DNA of 64,000 nt from Paraburkholderia sp. CNPSo 3274 (GCF_024206475.1 NZ_JAMBPR010000006.1:142369-206368); one strand, 5' to 3'; shown: positions 49,061 through 58,854, numbered from the stretch's first letter. The notes: generated by a model not told the origin, from the letters alone. Translations and numbers: made by a program.

Positions 49061-50317
49061 CTACATATTCTCGATCATCACCTGCCCGAAGCCCGAGCAC
49101 GACACCTGTGTCGCCCCTTCCATCAAACGTGCGAAGTCATAGGTGACGCGCTTCTGGAGAATCGACTTCTCCATCGAGGCAATGATGAGGTTCGCCGCCT
49201 CGACCCAGCCGAGATGACGCAGCATCATTTCCGCCGAGAGAATTTCGGAGCCCGGATTCACATAGTCCTTGCCCGCATACTTGGGGGCCGTGCCGTGAGT
49301 CGCCTCGAACATCGCCACGGAGTCCGAAAGATTTGCACCCGGTGCAATACCAATGCCGCCCACCTGTGCCGCCAACGCGTCGGAAATGTAGTCGCCGTTC
49401 AGGTTCAGCGTGGCGATCACGTCGTATTCGGCCGGGCGCAGCAGGATCTGCTGCAGGAAGGCATCGGCGATCACATCCTTGATCACGATGTCGCCGCCCG
49501 TCTTCGGATTCTTGATCTTCATCCACGGGCCGCCGTCTATCAGTTCCGCTGCGAATTCCTTCTGCGCCAGTGCGTAACCGTAGTCGCGGAACGCGCCTTC
49601 GGTGAATTTCATGATGTTGCCCTTGTGCACGAGCGTGACCGAGCGGCGCTCGTTGTCGATCGCATACTGGATCGCCTTGCGCACGAGACGCTCCGTGCCC
49701 TCGCGCGACACCGGCTTGACGCCGACGCCGGAACTCTCCGGGAAGCGAATCTTCGCCACGCCCATCTCTTCGCGCAGGAACTTGATGAGCTTCTTCGCGC
49801 CTTCGGACTCCGCGGGCCATTCGATGCCCGCATAGATATCTTCAGAATTCTCGCGGAAAATGACCATGTTGACCTTCTCCGGCGCACGCACCGGCGAGGG
49901 CACGCCCTTGAAGTACTGCACAGGGCGCAGGCACACGTACAGATCGAGTTGCTGGCGCAGTGCAACGTTGAGCGACCGGATGCCGCCGCCAACCGGCGTC
50001 GTGAGCGGCCCCTTGATCGACACCACGTATTCCTTCACGACGTCGAGCGTTTCTTCGGGCAGCCACACGTCGGGACCGTAGACCCGAGTCGCTTTCTCGC
50101 CTGCGTAGATTTCCATCCAGTGAATCTTGCGCTTGCCGCCGTAGGCCTTTTCTACTGCCGCATCGACCACCTTCAGCATGACCGGCGTAATGTCGACGCC
50201 CGTGCCATCGCCTTCGATGTAGGGGATGATCGGCTGGTCTGAGACGTTGAGCGAGAAGTCCGGATTGACGGTGATCTTTTCACCGCCGGTCGGAACCAGG
50301 ATGTGCTGAAACGGCAT
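49061..50317 (-). CDS. icd: Isocitrate dehydrogenase (NADP+)
   Basis: Icd oxidatively decarboxylates isocitrate to 2-oxoglutarate in the TCA cycle. The 418-residue product (E. coli 416) has [15 protein letters not shown], the substrate loop [28 protein letters not shown] with the regulatory Ser of GGIRSLN, and [18 protein letters not shown] specificity is suggested by [16 protein letters not shown] near the end. The ATG at 50317 follows TGGAG by about eight bases. A TAGAAT box at 50576-50581 is the likely -10, giving a leader of about 255 bases; a palindrome lies further upstream at 50750-50763. Confidence 0.96.
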   Translation of the reverse strand: MPFQHILVPTGGEKITVNPDFSLNVSDQPIIPYIEGDGTGVDITPVMLKVVDAAVEKAYGGKRKIHWMEIYAGEKATRVYGPDVWLPEETLDVVKEYVVSIKGPLTTPVGGGIRSLNVALRQQLDLYVCLRPVQYFKGVPSPVRAPEKVNMVIFRENSEDIYAGIEWPAESEGAKKLIKFLREEMGVAKIRFPESSGVGVKPVSREGTERLVRKAIQYAIDNERRSVTLVHKGNIMKFTEGAFRDYGYALAQKEFAAELIDGGPWMKIKNPKTGGDIVIKDVIADAFLQQILLRPAEYDVIATLNLNGDYISDALAAQVGGIGIAPGANLSDSVAMFEATHGTAPKYAGKDYVNPGSEILSAEMMLRHLGWVEAANLIIASMEKSILQKRVTYDFARLMEGATQVSCSGFGQVMIENM

Positions 50318-50742
50318 GATCGACTCCAGTAAGGGCAACGCTGTTGTAGCGGGTTTGACGCGGCGCTCGGCGCCTCGCGGCGGCGGCGAAGCCTTTTCGC
50401 CCGGCGAGAGAAGCATCTCGCCGTTACGGCTTCTCGACAACCGGCGCGGTCGATATTCGCAGCAAGACTGTCCAGGGACACGCGACGCACAGCGCGCAAC
50501 TTAGCGCAGTAAGCGGCTTATCGAGCGGCTTGCCACGCGGCGCGAGCGGCCCGTCGGCGTGAGGGTCTGGCGGCTATTCTAGCCCAGGCCTCGCGCATCC
50601 GTGCCGCGCACTTCACACGGACGCCAGCGCAAGGCAAGCCCCTTGCGGTGCTGCGGCGCACATGGCGAACACGTCCGCGCCGCGCGCAAAGCGTCCTCGC
50701 ACGGGTTGTCGGAGCCGCAAAGGGGTGATCCGGTCCGCTCTT
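50318..50742. other. icd upstream region
   Basis: This holds the icd leader and a minus-strand TAGAAT box at 50576-50581 that may be the icd -10 element. No gene or RNA was recognised. It is GC-rich. Confidence 0.4.
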
Positions 50743-50763
50743 GTCTTATGTCTTATATAAGAC
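50743..50763. promoter_or_regulatory. Operator-like palindrome with extra half-site
   Basis: GTCTTATATAAGAC (50750-50763) is a perfect 14-bp palindrome, and an extra GTCTTAT half-site abuts it at 50743-50749. It is AT-rich in a GC-rich setting. The layout fits a dimeric regulator, for example GntR type, serving icd, rluE or both (inference). Confidence 0.6.
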
Positions 50764-50839
50764 GCAGAAATCGGCTAGGCGCAATATGCATTAAGATCTC
50801 GGCGCTAGCCAGTCATCCATTCGTACCCGTCGCCCTGTC

Positions 50840-51421
50840 ATGCGTTTAATCGCCCTCAATAAGCCGTTCGGCACGATCTGTCAGTTTTCGCCGCACGAAA
50901 CACGCCAGTCTCTCGCGGACTGGGTGAAGGTGCCGGGCGTCTATCCCGCGGGCCGGCTCGACTCCGATAGCGAAGGTCTCCTGCTCCTCACCGACGACGG
51001 CGCATTGCAAGCGCGCATTGCCGAACCGAAACGCAAGCTCGTGAAGCGCTATTGGGCGCAAGTGGAAGGCGAACCCGATGCAGGAGCACTTGCTGCGCTC
51101 GAACGCGGCGTCGATCTCGGTGACTTCGTGACGCAGCCGTGTCAAACAAGAATCATTGTTGCGCCCGAAAATTTGTGGCCGCGTAATCCGCCGATTCGTT
51201 ATCGCGCGGCAATACCCACCACGTGGGTGGAGATCGCGATCAGCGAAGGCAAGAACCGGCAAGTGCGACGGATGACCGCGGCAGTGGGCTACCCAACGTT
51301 GCGACTCGTACGCGTCGCGATCGGCGCGCTCGATATTTTTTCGCTTGGCCTCACGCCCGGCGAAAGCATCGACGTGCCCACCAATGGGCCCTGGCAAAAC
51401 ACGTCTCACAAACACAAGTGA
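50840..51421 (+). CDS. rluE: 23S rRNA pseudouridine synthase, RluE-like
   Basis: A 193-residue pseudouridine synthase without an S4 domain, as in RluE, which modifies U2457 of 23S rRNA in E. coli. The catalytic Asp is in GRLDSDSEGLLLLTDDG (about 40-56); LIALNKPFGTICQF at the start and EGKNRQVRRMTAAVGYPTLRLVR near 138-160 are typical. The ATG at 50840 begins right at the first beta strand. It is divergent from icd. Confidence 0.92.
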   Translation: MRLIALNKPFGTICQFSPHETRQSLADWVKVPGVYPAGRLDSDSEGLLLLTDDGALQARIAEPKRKLVKRYWAQVEGEPDAGALAALERGVDLGDFVTQPCQTRIIVAPENLWPRNPPIRYRAAIPTTWVEIAISEGKNRQVRRMTAAVGYPTLRLVRVAIGALDIFSLGLTPGESIDVPTNGPWQNTSHKHK

Positions 51422-51764
51422 TTGTTGCGCAAGCACTTTTCGCTTGCTGATCGATTTTTTTCGAATCACGCAGCACGTCCCTCACCTTTCTGTTGCGTCT
51501 CGTTACGAAGCAAATGAAAGTTTGCGTCAACCGTCTCGCGAGACCATGCGTTATTCGACGCAGATGCCGCCAGAAGCTATCCGGCATCCAGCCTTCAGGG
51601 TCCTCGCAGCAATGTACGGTCCCGACCGCTGGCAGACGCAGAAATCAAATTCACGCGAATTTGTCGAAAGCGACTGTCAACCGAAAGGTGGATGGCACGT
51701 TTACCGACCTGACTCCAAAAACCGGGTCACTTGGTTAATTAACTCAAGCTTGAGGATTCACAAC
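51422..51764. other. Upstream region of the small exported Lys/Ala-rich gene
   Basis: Nothing recognisable was found apart from an AT-rich TTAATTAA just upstream of the next gene, possibly part of its promoter. A long open frame runs through it but shows no family resemblance. Confidence 0.35.
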
Positions 51765-51965
51765 ATGAACAAACTGATCGCTGCTCTGGTCGCTGGCCTC
51801 TTCGCATCGGCTGCATTCGCACAAGCTTCGGCTCCGGAAGCTGCTTCGGCTGCTCCGGCTGCTGCTGCTTCGGCTGCTCACAAGTCGTCGCACAAGAAGG
51901 CACACAAGAAGTCGACGCACAAGAAGGCAGCGAAGGCTGAAGCCGCTTCGGCAGCTTCGGAGTAA
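51765..51965 (+). CDS. Small exported Ala/Lys/His-rich protein
   Basis: A 66-residue product with a clear signal peptide (MNKLIAALVAGLFASAAFA, cleaved before QASAPE). The mature part is an Ala/Ser/Pro linker followed by a basic repeat region, HKKAHKKSTHKKAAK, and an acidic/Ala end. TGAGGA lies about nine bases before the ATG at 51765. Low-complexity exported proteins of this type are common in Burkholderia and may bind metals, acid-stress targets or nucleic acid, but the function is unknown. A terminator follows. Confidence 0.75.
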   Translation: MNKLIAALVAGLFASAAFAQASAPEAASAAPAAAASAAHKSSHKKAHKKSTHKKAAKAEAASAASE

Positions 51966-52020
51966 GCTTGCTGTAAGACGCATGAAGAAGCGGTATTCGT
52001 TGCCGCTCTTCAGCGCGACG

Positions 52021-52055
52021 AAAGGCAGAGCGCTGCAAGGCGTTCTGCCTTTTTG
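52021..52055 (+). terminator. Intrinsic terminator of the small exported gene
   Basis: AAAGGCAGAGCG pairs with CGTTCTGCCTTT (one G-T pair), followed by TTTGTTT. Confidence 0.85.
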
Positions 52056-52197
52056 TTTGGCTGCTTGATTATTAGCCATTTTTTTGACACGCACGCGCAC
52101 CACATCACGTTGATGACGTGAACCGCGCCGCGCATTTTGACCCGTTCAGACCTGGTCGCGTAACATGCGCGGATTAACCTACAGCAAGGAGTCTCTC

Positions 52198-52716
52198 GTG
52201 CGATTTTCCCTGCGCTCGTTCTTCGTGCGCTGCGCGCTTGCCGTCGCATTGCCATTTGCCGCTTTTGCGGCGCTCACGTTCACCGCGGCGGCAACGTCGA
52301 GCATCGCACAGGCGCAGCAGATGCCGCCGGGCGCCAAGCAGCCGGGCGAATTTCCGCGCGTGAAGCTCACGGCAGGCATGTTCGTGATCGACGCAGCGGT
52401 CGCCGCCAACGACGCGGACCGCGAACAAGGCCTCATGTACCGTTCGCAGCTCGGGCCCAATGAAGGCATGCTGTTCGTGTTCGGCGAAAACGCCGTGCAC
52501 TGCTTCTGGATGAAGAACACGCTGATCCCGCTGTCGATCGCTTTCATTCGCGCCGACGGCACGATCACCGACATCGACGAGATGCAGGCCGAAACGACCA
52601 ACAACCACTGCCCGCGCAACAACGGCACCTTCGCGCTCGAAATGCCCAAGGGCTGGTTCACGTCGAAGGGCATCAAGCCCGGCATGGTGATTCAGGGACT
52701 GCCGCCGCTGCAGTAA
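52198..52716 (+). CDS. DUF192 exported protein
   Basis: A 172-residue protein of the DUF192 family, small secreted beta-rich domains of unknown function. The GTG at 52198 is chosen because AAGGAG lies about seven bases upstream and a signal peptide follows (about residues 1-40, ending SSIAQAQQ). The family pattern is visible: AVAANDADREQGLMYRSQL, then MLFVFGENAVHCFWMKNTLIPLSIAFI, then GTITDIDEMQAET and the final KGIKPGMVIQ. A terminator follows about 50 bases after the stop. Confidence 0.88.
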   Translation: MRFSLRSFFVRCALAVALPFAAFAALTFTAAATSSIAQAQQMPPGAKQPGEFPRVKLTAGMFVIDAAVAANDADREQGLMYRSQLGPNEGMLFVFGENAVHCFWMKNTLIPLSIAFIRADGTITDIDEMQAETTNNHCPRNNGTFALEMPKGWFTSKGIKPGMVIQGLPPLQ

Positions 52717-52764
52717 GCGCGCGGTGACCCAGCGCGCGGCATTCGCGCGCTGCGCGAACAGTGC

Positions 52765-52800
52765 AAGCCGGCCCCGCACGCACGCGGCGCCGGCTTTTTT
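52765..52800 (+). terminator. Intrinsic terminator of the DUF192 gene
   Basis: AAGCCGGC (52765-52772) pairs with GCCGGCTT (52789-52796), followed by a run of T residues to 52800. The remaining bases to 53096 hold no recognised gene. Confidence 0.75.
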
Positions 52801-53096
52801 GCGCCAGAGTTTCTATCCACGAGCGGTGGTACCTGCGAGCGCCCGCATGCGCGGTGCCACGGCGCATTGCGCGCGCCTGCCCGCCAGCGCGCCGCCTGGC
52901 GCCGCCGCGGCCCGCTGTCGCCACTTCCCGCGCCGCGACATACGTCCTGCAAAACCGGCGCGCAAGCGCTATCCTATTAATCCCACGCATGGCACGTGCC
53001 ACCAAGGCGCACGCCGTGCGGCGCATCGGGCCGCGCGCTGGCCGCGCCGCGTGCCGCCCGGCAGCTTCCATGGCGCGTCATTCCAAGGAGATCACC

Positions 53097-55205
53097 GTGC
53101 CTCGCAAGACCCCCATCGAGCGCTATCGCAACATCGGGATCAGCGCTCACATCGACGCCGGCAAAACCACGACGACCGAGCGCATCCTTTTCTACACCGG
53201 CGTGAATCACAAGCTCGGCGAGGTTCACGACGGCGCGGCGACCATGGACTGGATGGAGCAGGAACAGGAACGCGGCATCACGATCACCTCGGCCGCGACC
53301 ACTGCGTTCTGGAAGGGCATGGCCGGCAATTACCCCGAACACCGCATCAACATCATTGACACTCCGGGGCACGTGGACTTCACGATCGAAGTCGAGCGTT
53401 CCATGCGCGTGCTCGACGGCGCGTGCATGGTGTACGACTCCGTGGGCGGCGTGCAGCCGCAGTCGGAAACCGTGTGGCGTCAGGCGAACAAGTACAAGGT
53501 CCCGCGCATTGCGTTCGTCAACAAGATGGATCGCGTGGGCGCAGACTTCTTCCGCGTGCAGCGGCAGATTGGCGAGCGCCTGAAGGGCGTGGCCGTGCCT
53601 ATCCAGATTCCGGTGGGCGCGGAAGACCACTTCCAGGGCGTGGTCGATCTCGTGAAGATGAAGGCGATTGTCTGGGACGACGAAAGCCAGGGCGTGAAGT
53701 TCGAGTACGAGGAGATTCCCGCGAATCTCATCGAGCTCGCGCACGAGTGGCGCGGGAAAATGATCGAAGCCGCCGCCGAAGCCGACGAAACGCTGCTCGA
53801 GAAGTATCTTCACGACCACGAAAGCCTGACCGAAGAGGAAATCAAGGGCGGCCTGCGCAAGCGCACGATCGCCAACGAAATCGTGCCGATGCTCTGTGGC
53901 AGCGCGTTCAAGAACAAGGGCGTGCAGGCGATGCTCGACGCCGTGATCGACTACCTGCCCTCGCCGGTGGACGTGCCCGCGATTCTCGGCCACGACCTCC
54001 ACGACAAGGAAATCGAGCGCCACCCGAGCGACGAAGAGCCATTCTCCGCACTCGCCTTCAAGATCATGACCGACCCGTTCGTCGGGCAATTGATCTTCTT
54101 CCGCGTCTATTCGGGCGTGGTGAATTCGGGCGACACGGTGCTCAACGCGACCAAGGACAAGAAGGAGCGCCTGGGCCGTATCCTGCAGATGCACGCGAAC
54201 GAGCGCAAGGAAATCAAGGAAGTGCGCGCGGGCGACATCGCGGCCGCGGTGGGCCTGAAGGAAGCGACGACGGGCGACACGCTCTGCGATCCGGCGCATG
54301 CCATCGTGCTCGAAAGGATGATCTTCCCCGAGCCCGTGATCTCGCAGGCCGTCGAGCCGAAGACCAAGGCCGACCAGGAAAAGATGGGCATCGCGCTCAA
54401 TCGCCTCGCACAGGAAGACCCGTCGTTCCGCGTGCAAACCGATGAAGAGTCCGGCCAGACCATCATCTCGGGCATGGGCGAGCTGCACCTCGAAATTCTC
54501 GTCGATCGTATGAAGCGCGAGTTCGGCGTGGAGGCGACCGTCGGCAAGCCGCAGGTCGCGTATCGCGAGACCGTGAAGAACAAGGTCGAGGACATCGAAG
54601 GCAAATTCGTCAAGCAGTCGGGCGGGCGCGGCCAGTATGGCCACGCAGTCATCACGCTCGAACCGCAGCCGCCGGGCAAGGGCTACGAGTTCGTCGACGC
54701 CATCAAGGGCGGCGTGATTCCGCGCGAGTTCATCCCGGCAGTCGACAAGGGCATTCAGGAAACGCTCAAGGCGGGCGTGCTCGCGGGCTACCCTGTGGTC
54801 GACACGAAGGTCACGCTCACGTTCGGCTCGTACCACGACGTGGACTCGAACGAAAACGCCTTCCGTATGGCCGGTTCGATGGCCTTCAAGGACGCGATGC
54901 GCAAGGCCAAGCCGATTTTGCTCGAGCCGATGATGGCCGTGGAAGTGGAGACGCCCGAGGACTTCATGGGCAACGTGATGGGCGATCTGTCGAGCCGTCG
55001 CGGCATCGTGCAGGGCATGGAGGACATCGCGGGCGGCGGCGGCAAGATCGTGCGCGCCGAAGTGCCGCTCTCGGAGATGTTCGGCTACTCCACGTCGCTG
55101 CGCTCGCTCACGCAGGGCCGCGCCACGTACACGATGGAGTTCAAGCACTACGCGGAAACGCCGCAGAACGTGGCAGAAGCGGTCATCAACGCGAAGAAGA
55201 CGTAA
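53097..55205 (+). CDS. fusA: Elongation factor G, probable second copy
   Basis: EF-G is the GTPase that drives ribosomal translocation and, with RRF, recycling. The 702-residue product has all domains: G1 [15 protein letters not shown], switch [11 protein letters not shown]3 DTPGHVD, G4 NKMD, domain [14 protein letters not shown], domain [10 protein letters not shown] and the C-terminal [12 protein letters not shown]. The start is the GTG at 53097, with AAGGAG seven bases upstream; an in-frame ATG at 53070 is less well placed. It is not next to rpsL, rpsG or tuf, so this is likely the second EF-G gene of Burkholderia rather than the str-operon copy. It resembles the canonical form closely. 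Confidence 0.94.
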   Translation: MPRKTPIERYRNIGISAHIDAGKTTTTERILFYTGVNHKLGEVHDGAATMDWMEQEQERGITITSAATTAFWKGMAGNYPEHRINIIDTPGHVDFTIEVERSMRVLDGACMVYDSVGGVQPQSETVWRQANKYKVPRIAFVNKMDRVGADFFRVQRQIGERLKGVAVPIQIPVGAEDHFQGVVDLVKMKAIVWDDESQGVKFEYEEIPANLIELAHEWRGKMIEAAAEADETLLEKYLHDHESLTEEEIKGGLRKRTIANEIVPMLCGSAFKNKGVQAMLDAVIDYLPSPVDVPAILGHDLHDKEIERHPSDEEPFSALAFKIMTDPFVGQLIFFRVYSGVVNSGDTVLNATKDKKERLGRILQMHANERKEIKEVRAGDIAAAVGLKEATTGDTLCDPAHAIVLERMIFPEPVISQAVEPKTKADQEKMGIALNRLAQEDPSFRVQTDEESGQTIISGMGELHLEILVDRMKREFGVEATVGKPQVAYRETVKNKVEDIEGKFVKQSGGRGQYGHAVITLEPQPPGKGYEFVDAIKGGVIPREFIPAVDKGIQETLKAGVLAGYPVVDTKVTLTFGSYHDVDSNENAFRMAGSMAFKDAMRKAKPILLEPMMAVEVETPEDFMGNVMGDLSSRRGIVQGMEDIAGGGGKIVRAEVPLSEMFGYSTSLRSLTQGRATYTMEFKHYAETPQNVAEAVINAKKT

Positions 55206-55237
55206 GGCAGGCGACGTGCAGGCGTTGCTGTGCACGT

Positions 55238-55270
55238 GAAAGCCCGTCCCCTTGCGGACGGGCTTTTTTG
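55238..55270 (+). terminator. Intrinsic terminator of fusA
   Basis: AAAGCCCGTCC pairs with GGACGGGCTTT around CCTTGC-type loop bases, followed by TTTTG. Confidence 0.9.
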
Positions 55271-55347
55271 CATGCACGCGGCGCAATTTTGACCATGCCA
55301 CAATGGGGCGGTAACGCTGCGACGCCCACAGTCAAGGAGACACGACG

Positions 55348-55866
55348 ATGAGTCACGAACACGACCATGAGCATCCTCATGAACACCCTCACGACGACGC
55401 CCCCATCGACTGGCGCGAAAACGGCGTCAAGGTGATACGCGGCGATCAGCTCGACACGAACACGGCGCAAACGCCCGGCATGAACCGCGCGGCCGCGATC
55501 AGCGCCGCGCGCGTGGGCGCGCAGAAGATCTGGGCGGGCACGGTGACGATCCATCCGAACGCGAAGACCGGCGCGCATCATCACGGCGCGCTGGAAAGCG
55601 TGATCTATGTCGTGCGCGGTCACGCACGCATGCGCTGGGGCGAGCATCTGGAGTTCACGGCCGAGGCGGGCCCGGGCGACTTCATCTTCGTGCCGCCCTA
55701 CGTACCGCACCAGGAGATCAACGCGAGCACCGACGATCCGCTCGAATGCGTGCTCGTGCGCAGCGACAACGAGGCCGTCGTGGTGAACCTGAACATCGAC
55801 GCCGTCGAAGCGCCGGAAACCGTGTACTGGGTCGATCCCATCCACCGTCATCCGCACGACCATTGA
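55348..55866 (+). CDS. Cupin-domain protein with His-rich ends
   Basis: A 172-residue single-domain cupin. The metal-binding motifs are HHHGALESVIYVVRG (about residues 75-90, the HxH..E type) and PPYVPHQEIN (about 115-124). The N-terminus HEHDHEHPHEHPHDD and the C-terminus HRHPHDH are dense histidine clusters likely to bind transition metals. CAAGGAGAC lies about seven bases before the ATG. The next gene is a nickel/cobalt permease, 50 bases on, so a metal-linked role (storage, delivery or a metal-dependent enzyme) is inferred. The reaction is unknown. Confidence 0.8.
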   Translation: MSHEHDHEHPHEHPHDDAPIDWRENGVKVIRGDQLDTNTAQTPGMNRAAAISAARVGAQKIWAGTVTIHPNAKTGAHHHGALESVIYVVRGHARMRWGEHLEFTAEAGPGDFIFVPPYVPHQEINASTDDPLECVLVRSDNEAVVVNLNIDAVEAPETVYWVDPIHRHPHDH

Positions 55867-55892
55867 GCGCCCGGCGGCACCTGCCGCCTTCC

Positions 55893-55921
55893 ATGACGCA
55901 ATGACGCAATGACGCAATGAC
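55893..55921 (+). repeat. Three tandem ATGACGCA repeats at the NiCoT start
   Basis: ATGACGCA occurs at 55893, 55901 and 55909 and merges into the real start ATGACGAC at 55917. Each copy reads as a three-codon minicistron, M-T-Q-stop, whose TGA overlaps the next ATG in an ATGA tetranucleotide. A GGCGGC/GCCGCC hairpin (about 55873-55888) lies just upstream and no separate Shine-Dalgarno for the permease is visible. Confidence 0.9.
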
Positions 55922-56933
55922 GACGCCCGCCGCCTCGCTCCGCGCCCGCCTGATTCCGCTCTATGCCGCGCTCATCGCCGCCAATCTCGGCGCGTGGGCG
56001 TGGGCGCTGATCGCGTTTCGCCACTATCCGCTGCTGCTCGGCACGGCGGCGCTCGCCTACGGCTTCGGCCTGCGCCACGCGGTGGACGCCGACCATATCG
56101 CCGCCATCGACGCCGTCACGCGCAAGCTCATGCAGCAGGGCCAGCGCCCGCTCGGCGTGGGACTCGCGTTTTCGCTCGGCCATTCGACGGTCGTGATCGC
56201 CGCCACGCTCGGCATCGCGCTCACGGCGCTCTCGCTGCATGGCCGCTTCGAGCAGTTCCACGAGATCGGCTCGACCATCGGCACGCTCGTTTCGTCGACG
56301 TTCCTGCTCGTGCTCGCGGGCGTGAACCTCGTGATCCTGCGCGATGTGTGGATGCGTTACCGCCGCGCGCAGCAAGGCGGCGACGTCGCGCTCGCCGCCG
56401 ATGCGCCCGCGCCCGCCGGCCTCTTCTCACGCGCGCTGAGGCCGCTCTTTGCTCTCGTCACGAAAAGCTGGCACCTGTACCCCGTGGGCGTGCTGTTCGG
56501 CCTCGGCTTCGACACGGCCACTGAAATCGGCCTGCTCGCCATCGCGGCCGCCGAAGCGGGCAAGGGCCTGCCGATGTATTCGATTCTCGTGTTCCCCGCG
56601 CTCTTCACGGCGGGCATGACACTCGTCGATTCCACCGACAACGTATTGATGGTCCACGCCTACGGCTGGGCGATGGACGATCCCAGGCGCAAGCTCTACT
56701 ACAACGCGAGCATCACGTTCGTCTCGGCGCTCGTGGCGATCGCGATCGGCGGCGTGGAAGCCCTCGGGCTCATCGCCGACAAGCTCGGCGCGAGCGGCGG
56801 TGCGTGGACGCTCATCGCCGGCCTGAACGAGCGCTTCGGCGAGCTGGGCTACGGCATCGTCGCGGCATTCATCGCCTGCTGGATCGGCTCGGTGCTGCTC
56901 CATCGCTGGCGCCGGCCCGCCGCGGCCCGCTAA
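55917..56933 (+). CDS. NiCoT-family nickel/cobalt permease
   Basis: A 338-residue, eight-helix inner-membrane transporter of the NiCoT family (HoxN/NixA/NhlF), high-affinity for Ni2+ and/or Co2+. The family signature is intact: RHAVDADHIAAIDAVTRK (about residues 53-70, the HX4DH motif), FSLGHSTVV, LGFDTATEIGLL and GMTLVDSTDNVLM. Metal preference cannot be told. The ATG at 55917 is the end of the tandem ATGACGCA repeats. The His-rich cupin is directly upstream and an oligopeptide/nickel-type ABC importer follows 230 bases downstream. Confidence 0.95.
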   Translation: MTTPAASLRARLIPLYAALIAANLGAWAWALIAFRHYPLLLGTAALAYGFGLRHAVDADHIAAIDAVTRKLMQQGQRPLGVGLAFSLGHSTVVIAATLGIALTALSLHGRFEQFHEIGSTIGTLVSSTFLLVLAGVNLVILRDVWMRYRRAQQGGDVALAADAPAPAGLFSRALRPLFALVTKSWHLYPVGVLFGLGFDTATEIGLLAIAAAEAGKGLPMYSILVFPALFTAGMTLVDSTDNVLMVHAYGWAMDDPRRKLYYNASITFVSALVAIAIGGVEALGLIADKLGASGGAWTLIAGLNERFGELGYGIVAAFIACWIGSVLLHRWRRPAAAR

Positions 56934-57165
56934 AACACTCACGCGCCTCGCACGGCGCGCCTCGGGCGCGCAACCCCGCGAAACCCTACCCTTCGCCTCG
57001 TTTGCCGAAAGCGCGTAAACTAGGCCCAGCCATTGCATTCGATCGCCCCGTCAATCGTTTCACTTTGCTGCACCCATTCGTCGTCTGCCGTACCGCATGC
57101 CGCCGTCGCGCAAGCCCTCTGGCCTCGCGCGTCCCCTGAACGGAATCGCACGGAAACCCGCACCG

Positions 57166-58854
57166 ATGAAACGACCGCAGTCCCGCCGTCCGCATGACGT
57201 GTCCAACCCGTCCCGCCTCGAAGCGCTGCGCCCTCAGGCCGGCGATCACGGCAACCACGCACTCGACGAATTCGCTGCCGGCCGCCTCACGCGCCGCGAG
57301 TTGCTGCGCTACGCAAGCGCGGTAGGCCTCACTGCACTGCCTGCGTTTGCCGGACTCATCGCGCCGCGCGGCGCGCACGCACAGGGCGCGGCGAAGCCCG
57401 GCGACCAGACGATCCGCGTGGCGCACCTGATGCCCGCGGGCGCCGTCGATCCGCTTACCGTGACCGATGCGGGCGCGCTGTGTCTCCTGAACCAGACCGG
57501 CGAATTCCTCGCCAACGACGACGCGCAAGGCCATTTGCAACCCGCCCTCGCGCTCTCCTGGCAAGCCAACGCCGAAGCGGACGTCTGGACGTTCAAGCTG
57601 CGCCCCAACGTGAAATTCCACGACGGCCAGCCGTTCGGCGCGAAGGACGTGGTGGCGACCTTCGATCGCCTGGCCGACCCCGCAACCGGCTCGGCGGCGC
57701 TCTCGGTGCTCAAGGGCGTGCTCTCGAAAGGCGGCACGAAGGCCATCGACGATCACACGGTCGAGTTCCACCTCGACGCGCCCAACGGCAACTTCGCCTA
57801 CTACGTTTCTTCGGACAACTACAACGCCGTGATGCTGCCCGCCAACTATGCGGGCAATTACGAAAAGAGCTTTATCGGCACCGGGCCGTTCAAGCTCGAT
57901 AAATTCGAAGCGCGGCGCGGCGTGAGCTTCGTGCGCAATCCCGACTATTGGGGCGACAAGGCGCTGCCCGCGCGCGTGGAATTCGCCTTCTACGCCGACG
58001 AGCAGGCGCAATTGCTCGCGCTGCAAGGCCACCAGGCCGACGTGATGGGCACCTTCACCGTGCAGGGCGGCATCGGCATCCTGAACAATCCCGACTTCAA
58101 GGTGATCGGCGTGCGCTCGAGCGCGCACCGCCAGATCCACATGCGCAACGACTCGCCCACGTTCAAGGACAAGCGCGTACGTCAGGCGCTCGCGCTTGCG
58201 CTCGATCGCGACGTGCTCGTGCGCGGGCTGTTCAAGGGCCGCGCGGTGGTGGGCAACGACAGCCCGTTCGCGCCCATCTTCCCTTCCACGGCAACCGATG
58301 TGCCGCAGCGCAAGATCGATGTCGCGAAGGCACGCCAGTTGCTCGCGCAGGCGGGCGTCACCAACGGCTTCGACGTGACGCTCACCACCGAGAAGTACAT
58401 GGAAATACCGGACATCGCCGTGGTCGTGCAGAACGCGGCGAAGGCGGTCGGCATTCGCATCGCGCTCAAGGTGGAAAGCCAGTCGCAGTACTACGGCGCG
58501 GGCACGTTCGGCAAATCGGACTGGCTCGACTCGCCGCTCGGCATGACCGACTATGGACACCGCGGCGTGCCGAACGTGTTCCTCAACGCGCCGCTCACCT
58601 CGGGCGGCACGTGGAATGCTGCGCACTTTCGCAACGCGCAGTACGACAAGCTGGTCGCGCAGTTCGCGGCGACGCTCGACGTGGCGGCCCAGAAGCAGGT
58701 GGCAAGGCAGATCCAGACGCTGCTGCTCGACGAGACGCCCGTGATCATCCCGTACTTCTACGACCAGTTGATCGCACAGCGCGCCGTGCTTTCGGGCGTG
58801 CGCTTCACCGCGCTCGCCCAGCTCTATTTCGACCGCGCGACGCTCGCCGCCTGA
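57166..58854 (+). CDS. ABC transporter substrate-binding protein, family 5
   Basis: A 562-residue periplasmic solute-binding protein of the SBP_bac_5 family (oligopeptide, dipeptide or nickel type). A twin-arginine signal is near residues 42-75 (RLTRRELLRYASAVGLTALPAF, cut after AHA). The family motifs WTFKLRPNVKFHDGQPFGAKDVV, GTGPFKLDKFE and DKRVRQALALALDRD are present, and DTTPVIIPYF-like DETPVIIPYFYDQ ends the fold. The ATG at 57166 places the Tat motif internally; the exact start is uncertain. It heads a rightward operon with two permeases and a fused ATPase. Ligand unknown; nickel-metallophore uptake is a possibility from the neighbouring NiCoT (inference). Confidence 0.9.
   Translation: MKRPQSRRPHDVSNPSRLEALRPQAGDHGNHALDEFAAGRLTRRELLRYASAVGLTALPAFAGLIAPRGAHAQGAAKPGDQTIRVAHLMPAGAVDPLTVTDAGALCLLNQTGEFLANDDAQGHLQPALALSWQANAEADVWTFKLRPNVKFHDGQPFGAKDVVATFDRLADPATGSAALSVLKGVLSKGGTKAIDDHTVEFHLDAPNGNFAYYVSSDNYNAVMLPANYAGNYEKSFIGTGPFKLDKFEARRGVSFVRNPDYWGDKALPARVEFAFYADEQAQLLALQGHQADVMGTFTVQGGIGILNNPDFKVIGVRSSAHRQIHMRNDSPTFKDKRVRQALALALDRDVLVRGLFKGRAVVGNDSPFAPIFPSTATDVPQRKIDVAKARQLLAQAGVTNGFDVTLTTEKYMEIPDIAVVVQNAAKAVGIRIALKVESQSQYYGAGTFGKSDWLDSPLGMTDYGHRGVPNVFLNAPLTSGGTWNAAHFRNAQYDKLVAQFAATLDVAAQKQVARQIQTLLLDETPVIIPYFYDQLIAQRAVLSGVRFTALAQLYFDRATLAA

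Noticed and set aside
52977..55301. A 774-codon leftward frame antisense to fusA
   Set aside because: Composition (Arg/His/Leu/Asp) is that of the complement of a strongly biased gene, and no family motif is present.
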